Source: Kiritimatiellota bacterium (GTDB lineage: Bacteria > Verrucomicrobiota > Kiritimatiellia > JAAZAB01). Taken from it: a stretch of 43,542 nt of DNA. Every line of letters begins with the position of its first letter. Position 1 is the first letter of the stretch. The DNA lies in contig JAPLSY010000014.1 of assembly GCA_026398415.1 (NCBI GenBank), positions 1 to 43,542 of the forward strand, in the 5' to 3' direction. Below, one piece after another: positions 42,357 through 43,542 of the stretch. The notes below the pieces were generated by a model. That model did no database searches, had not been told where the DNA came from, and saw nothing but the letters and a program-made list of their open reading frames with translations. The position numbers were made by a program, and so were the translations under genes.

Positions 42357-43415
42357 CTACTGAAATCCGAACACTGTGCCTGGACTGAGATACTCGTAGG
42401 CGCCGATATCAACGGTTTTGCGAAAATTATCAATGCGCCGATTGCCGTAAACATCCCACCCGCCCTCCATCCAGTTCCGATTTACACCGGCATTGATGCA
42501 GGACGAACCCGATTGCAAGCGGAAATCAGTAGTGGAAATTAACCGCGGATCGTTGGTAATGGTATTGACATCGGAGGCATTACCATAAGCATTAAAAATG
42601 TTCGGCGAGGTGCAGCAATTGGTAAATGTACTCACGGCGCCAACATTAACATCTATGAACCAGTTCGAGGAAGTTCCGCCTGCGCTATTGCCCCATATTA
42701 TGGTGTTTTCGACCTTCGCGGCAACATTAGTCCTGGCGACATAGAGTCCACCAGCGGATGTAACAGAATAATTACTAACGATCGTGCAATTTTGAATTGA
42801 CGCTATATTGTAAGTAGCGACGCCGCCACCACCATTCTTCACTATATTATTAGCAATCAAACAGTTTCTGATCAAGCCACCACCTTGCAAACGAACGCCA
42901 CCCCCTTCCGACCAATTTGCTAGATCACATGTATTTCCAATGATAAAGGAATTATAGCATTCCACGCCGGACGCCATATATATTCCGCCAGCGCACCCGG
43001 CCACCACGTAATTGGATACAGCCCAGCAATTGCTGATAATCGTTGGAATCGTTGTCGCGTAGGCCCCAATTCCCCCTGATTCAATTCCCCCAGAATTGCC
43101 GGAGATCGTGCAATTGGCAATCCGCCAAGGACCTCCCCTGTAGATCTCAATTCCACCACCAATTCCTGCTGCCGAATTAACGTTATTACCGCTAATTGTG
43201 CAATTCCACACACCCCCACTGTTGGCCGTATTCAGCCCCATAAATATTCCACCGCCGCCGGCACGATAAAAATCCGAACCGACGTAGCCGACAAACGAAG
43301 AGTTGCGCGTGATAATGCAGTTTGTCACTGTGCCATAATGCACAAAGATGGACCCGCCGCCGGCCACGTTGGTTGCGTATGCCTTATCCGACCCGTTCGT
43401 GAGGGGGATGTGCCG
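42357..43415 (-). CDS. Parallel beta-helix, choice-of-anchor-Q protein, 5' end missing
   Basis: The minus strand is open from 43415 (after a TGA at 43416-43418) to a TAG at 42357, about 352 codons. The product is built of beta-helix turns such as GGGIFMGLNTANSGGVWNCTISGNN and NCTIVSNYSVTSAGGLYVA, with Asn- and Gly-rich rungs, and ends SSCINAGVNRNWMEGG and VDIGAYEYL, the choice-of-anchor-Q end seen in secreted PVC and Bacteroidota proteins. No signal peptide or proper start exists: a GTG at 43367 is inside a rung, and an ATG at 43450 is in another frame. It is likely a truncated or frameshifted secreted protein, and its codons are visibly richer in A and T than the neighbours. Confidence 0.72.
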   Translation of the reverse strand, partial: RHIPLTNGSDKAYATNVAGGGSIFVHYGTVTNCIITRNSSFVGYVGSDFYRAGGGGIFMGLNTANSGGVWNCTISGNNVNSAAGIGGGIEIYRGGPWRIANCTISGNSGGIESGGIGAYATTIPTIISNCWAVSNYVVAGCAGGIYMASGVECYNSFIIGNTCDLANWSEGGGVRLQGGGLIRNCLIANNIVKNGGGGVATYNIASIQNCTIVSNYSVTSAGGLYVARTNVAAKVENTIIWGNSAGGTSSNWFIDVNVGAVSTFTNCCTSPNIFNAYGNASDVNTITNDPRLISTTDFRLQSGSSCINAGVNRNWMEGGWDVYGNRRIDNFRKTVDIGAYEYLSPGTVFGFQ

Positions 43416-43506
43416 TCAAGTGTTAAAATCTGATGGTTTCCGGTTTGCATTTCTCTGTTCTTTCTTCTCTTATCCAATCCTTTTTAATGATCCTTTTGAG
43501 GTGTCC

Positions 43507-43535
43507 CGTCACCCCGATTCTGATCGGGGGTGACG
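43507..43535. repeat. Palindromic repeat at the contig end
   Basis: CGTCACCCCGAT and ATCGGGGGTGACG form almost perfect arms around TCTG. It stops 7 bases from the window end. Repeats of this build are often found in many copies and break assemblies. Confidence 0.7.
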
Positions 43536-43542
43536 GTGCCAG

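Overview
The window looks like one contig of a Gram-negative bacterium of the PVC type, with Kiritimatiellota or Lentisphaerota as the best guess. The evidence is inference from gene content: an Asp23/AmaP pair beside accBC, the DUF502-ispF-cysS-tmk-holB-ricT-aroQ order, several MttB-like and UroD-like methyltransferase-family genes, a GH36 enzyme and a choice-of-anchor-Q beta-helix protein. GC is high, by eye about 60%. No tRNA, rRNA, CRISPR array, transposase or phage gene was seen. The left end cuts a gene and the right end stops just past a strong palindrome, as expected for an assembly break at a repeat.

Layout. 1-5.2 kb: a cut membrane aminopropyltransferase-like gene, a divergent zinc-less medium-chain dehydrogenase, leuS with a coupled 72-residue membrane protein, then 588 bases of palindrome-rich non-coding DNA. 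5.2-15.4 kb: a DUF1015 gene facing a long minus-strand housekeeping series, DUF502-ispF-cysS-tmk-holB-ricT-aroQ-accB-accC-asp23-amaP, much of it joined by 4-11 base overlaps. 15.5-18.0 kb: tpx, an alpha/beta hydrolase, and a PaaX-type regulator whose gene is bracketed by two 40-bp palindrome-like operators. 18.1-20.9 kb: an eight-cysteine protein with an ECF cobalt/nickel importer. 20.9-26.2 kb: OsmC, a UroD-like plus nitrilase pair, and divergent znuACB. 26.2-38.3 kb: an AraC regulator, a DegT aminotransferase and a seven-gene operon (Hyi-like, two MttB-like, FucI-like, two UroD-like, GH36). 38.4-43.5 kb: an M48 lipoprotein protease, an MFS carrier, phosphofructokinase and a 5'-truncated beta-helix gene.

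Two things stand out. First, many gene borders and some gene interiors carry degenerate tandem repeats with a strict 7-base period, made of several word families (GAYTTCT-like, GTCGTCC-like, GTGGAGCGT-like, GTTCGAT-like), often joined to short palindromes. They supply the stop codon or the last residues of many genes (the 72-aa protein, DUF1015, amaP, holB, tpx, znuA, M48, MFS) and sit inside leuS and cysS as in-frame insertions. Second, the 28.7-38.3 kb operon joins corrinoid-type methyltransferase folds to sugar isomerases and an alpha-galactosidase, which suggests an undescribed route for a methylated or quaternary-amine glycoside. The cobalt-type importer and the zinc importer in the same window would fit the cofactor needs of such enzymes, but that link is inference.
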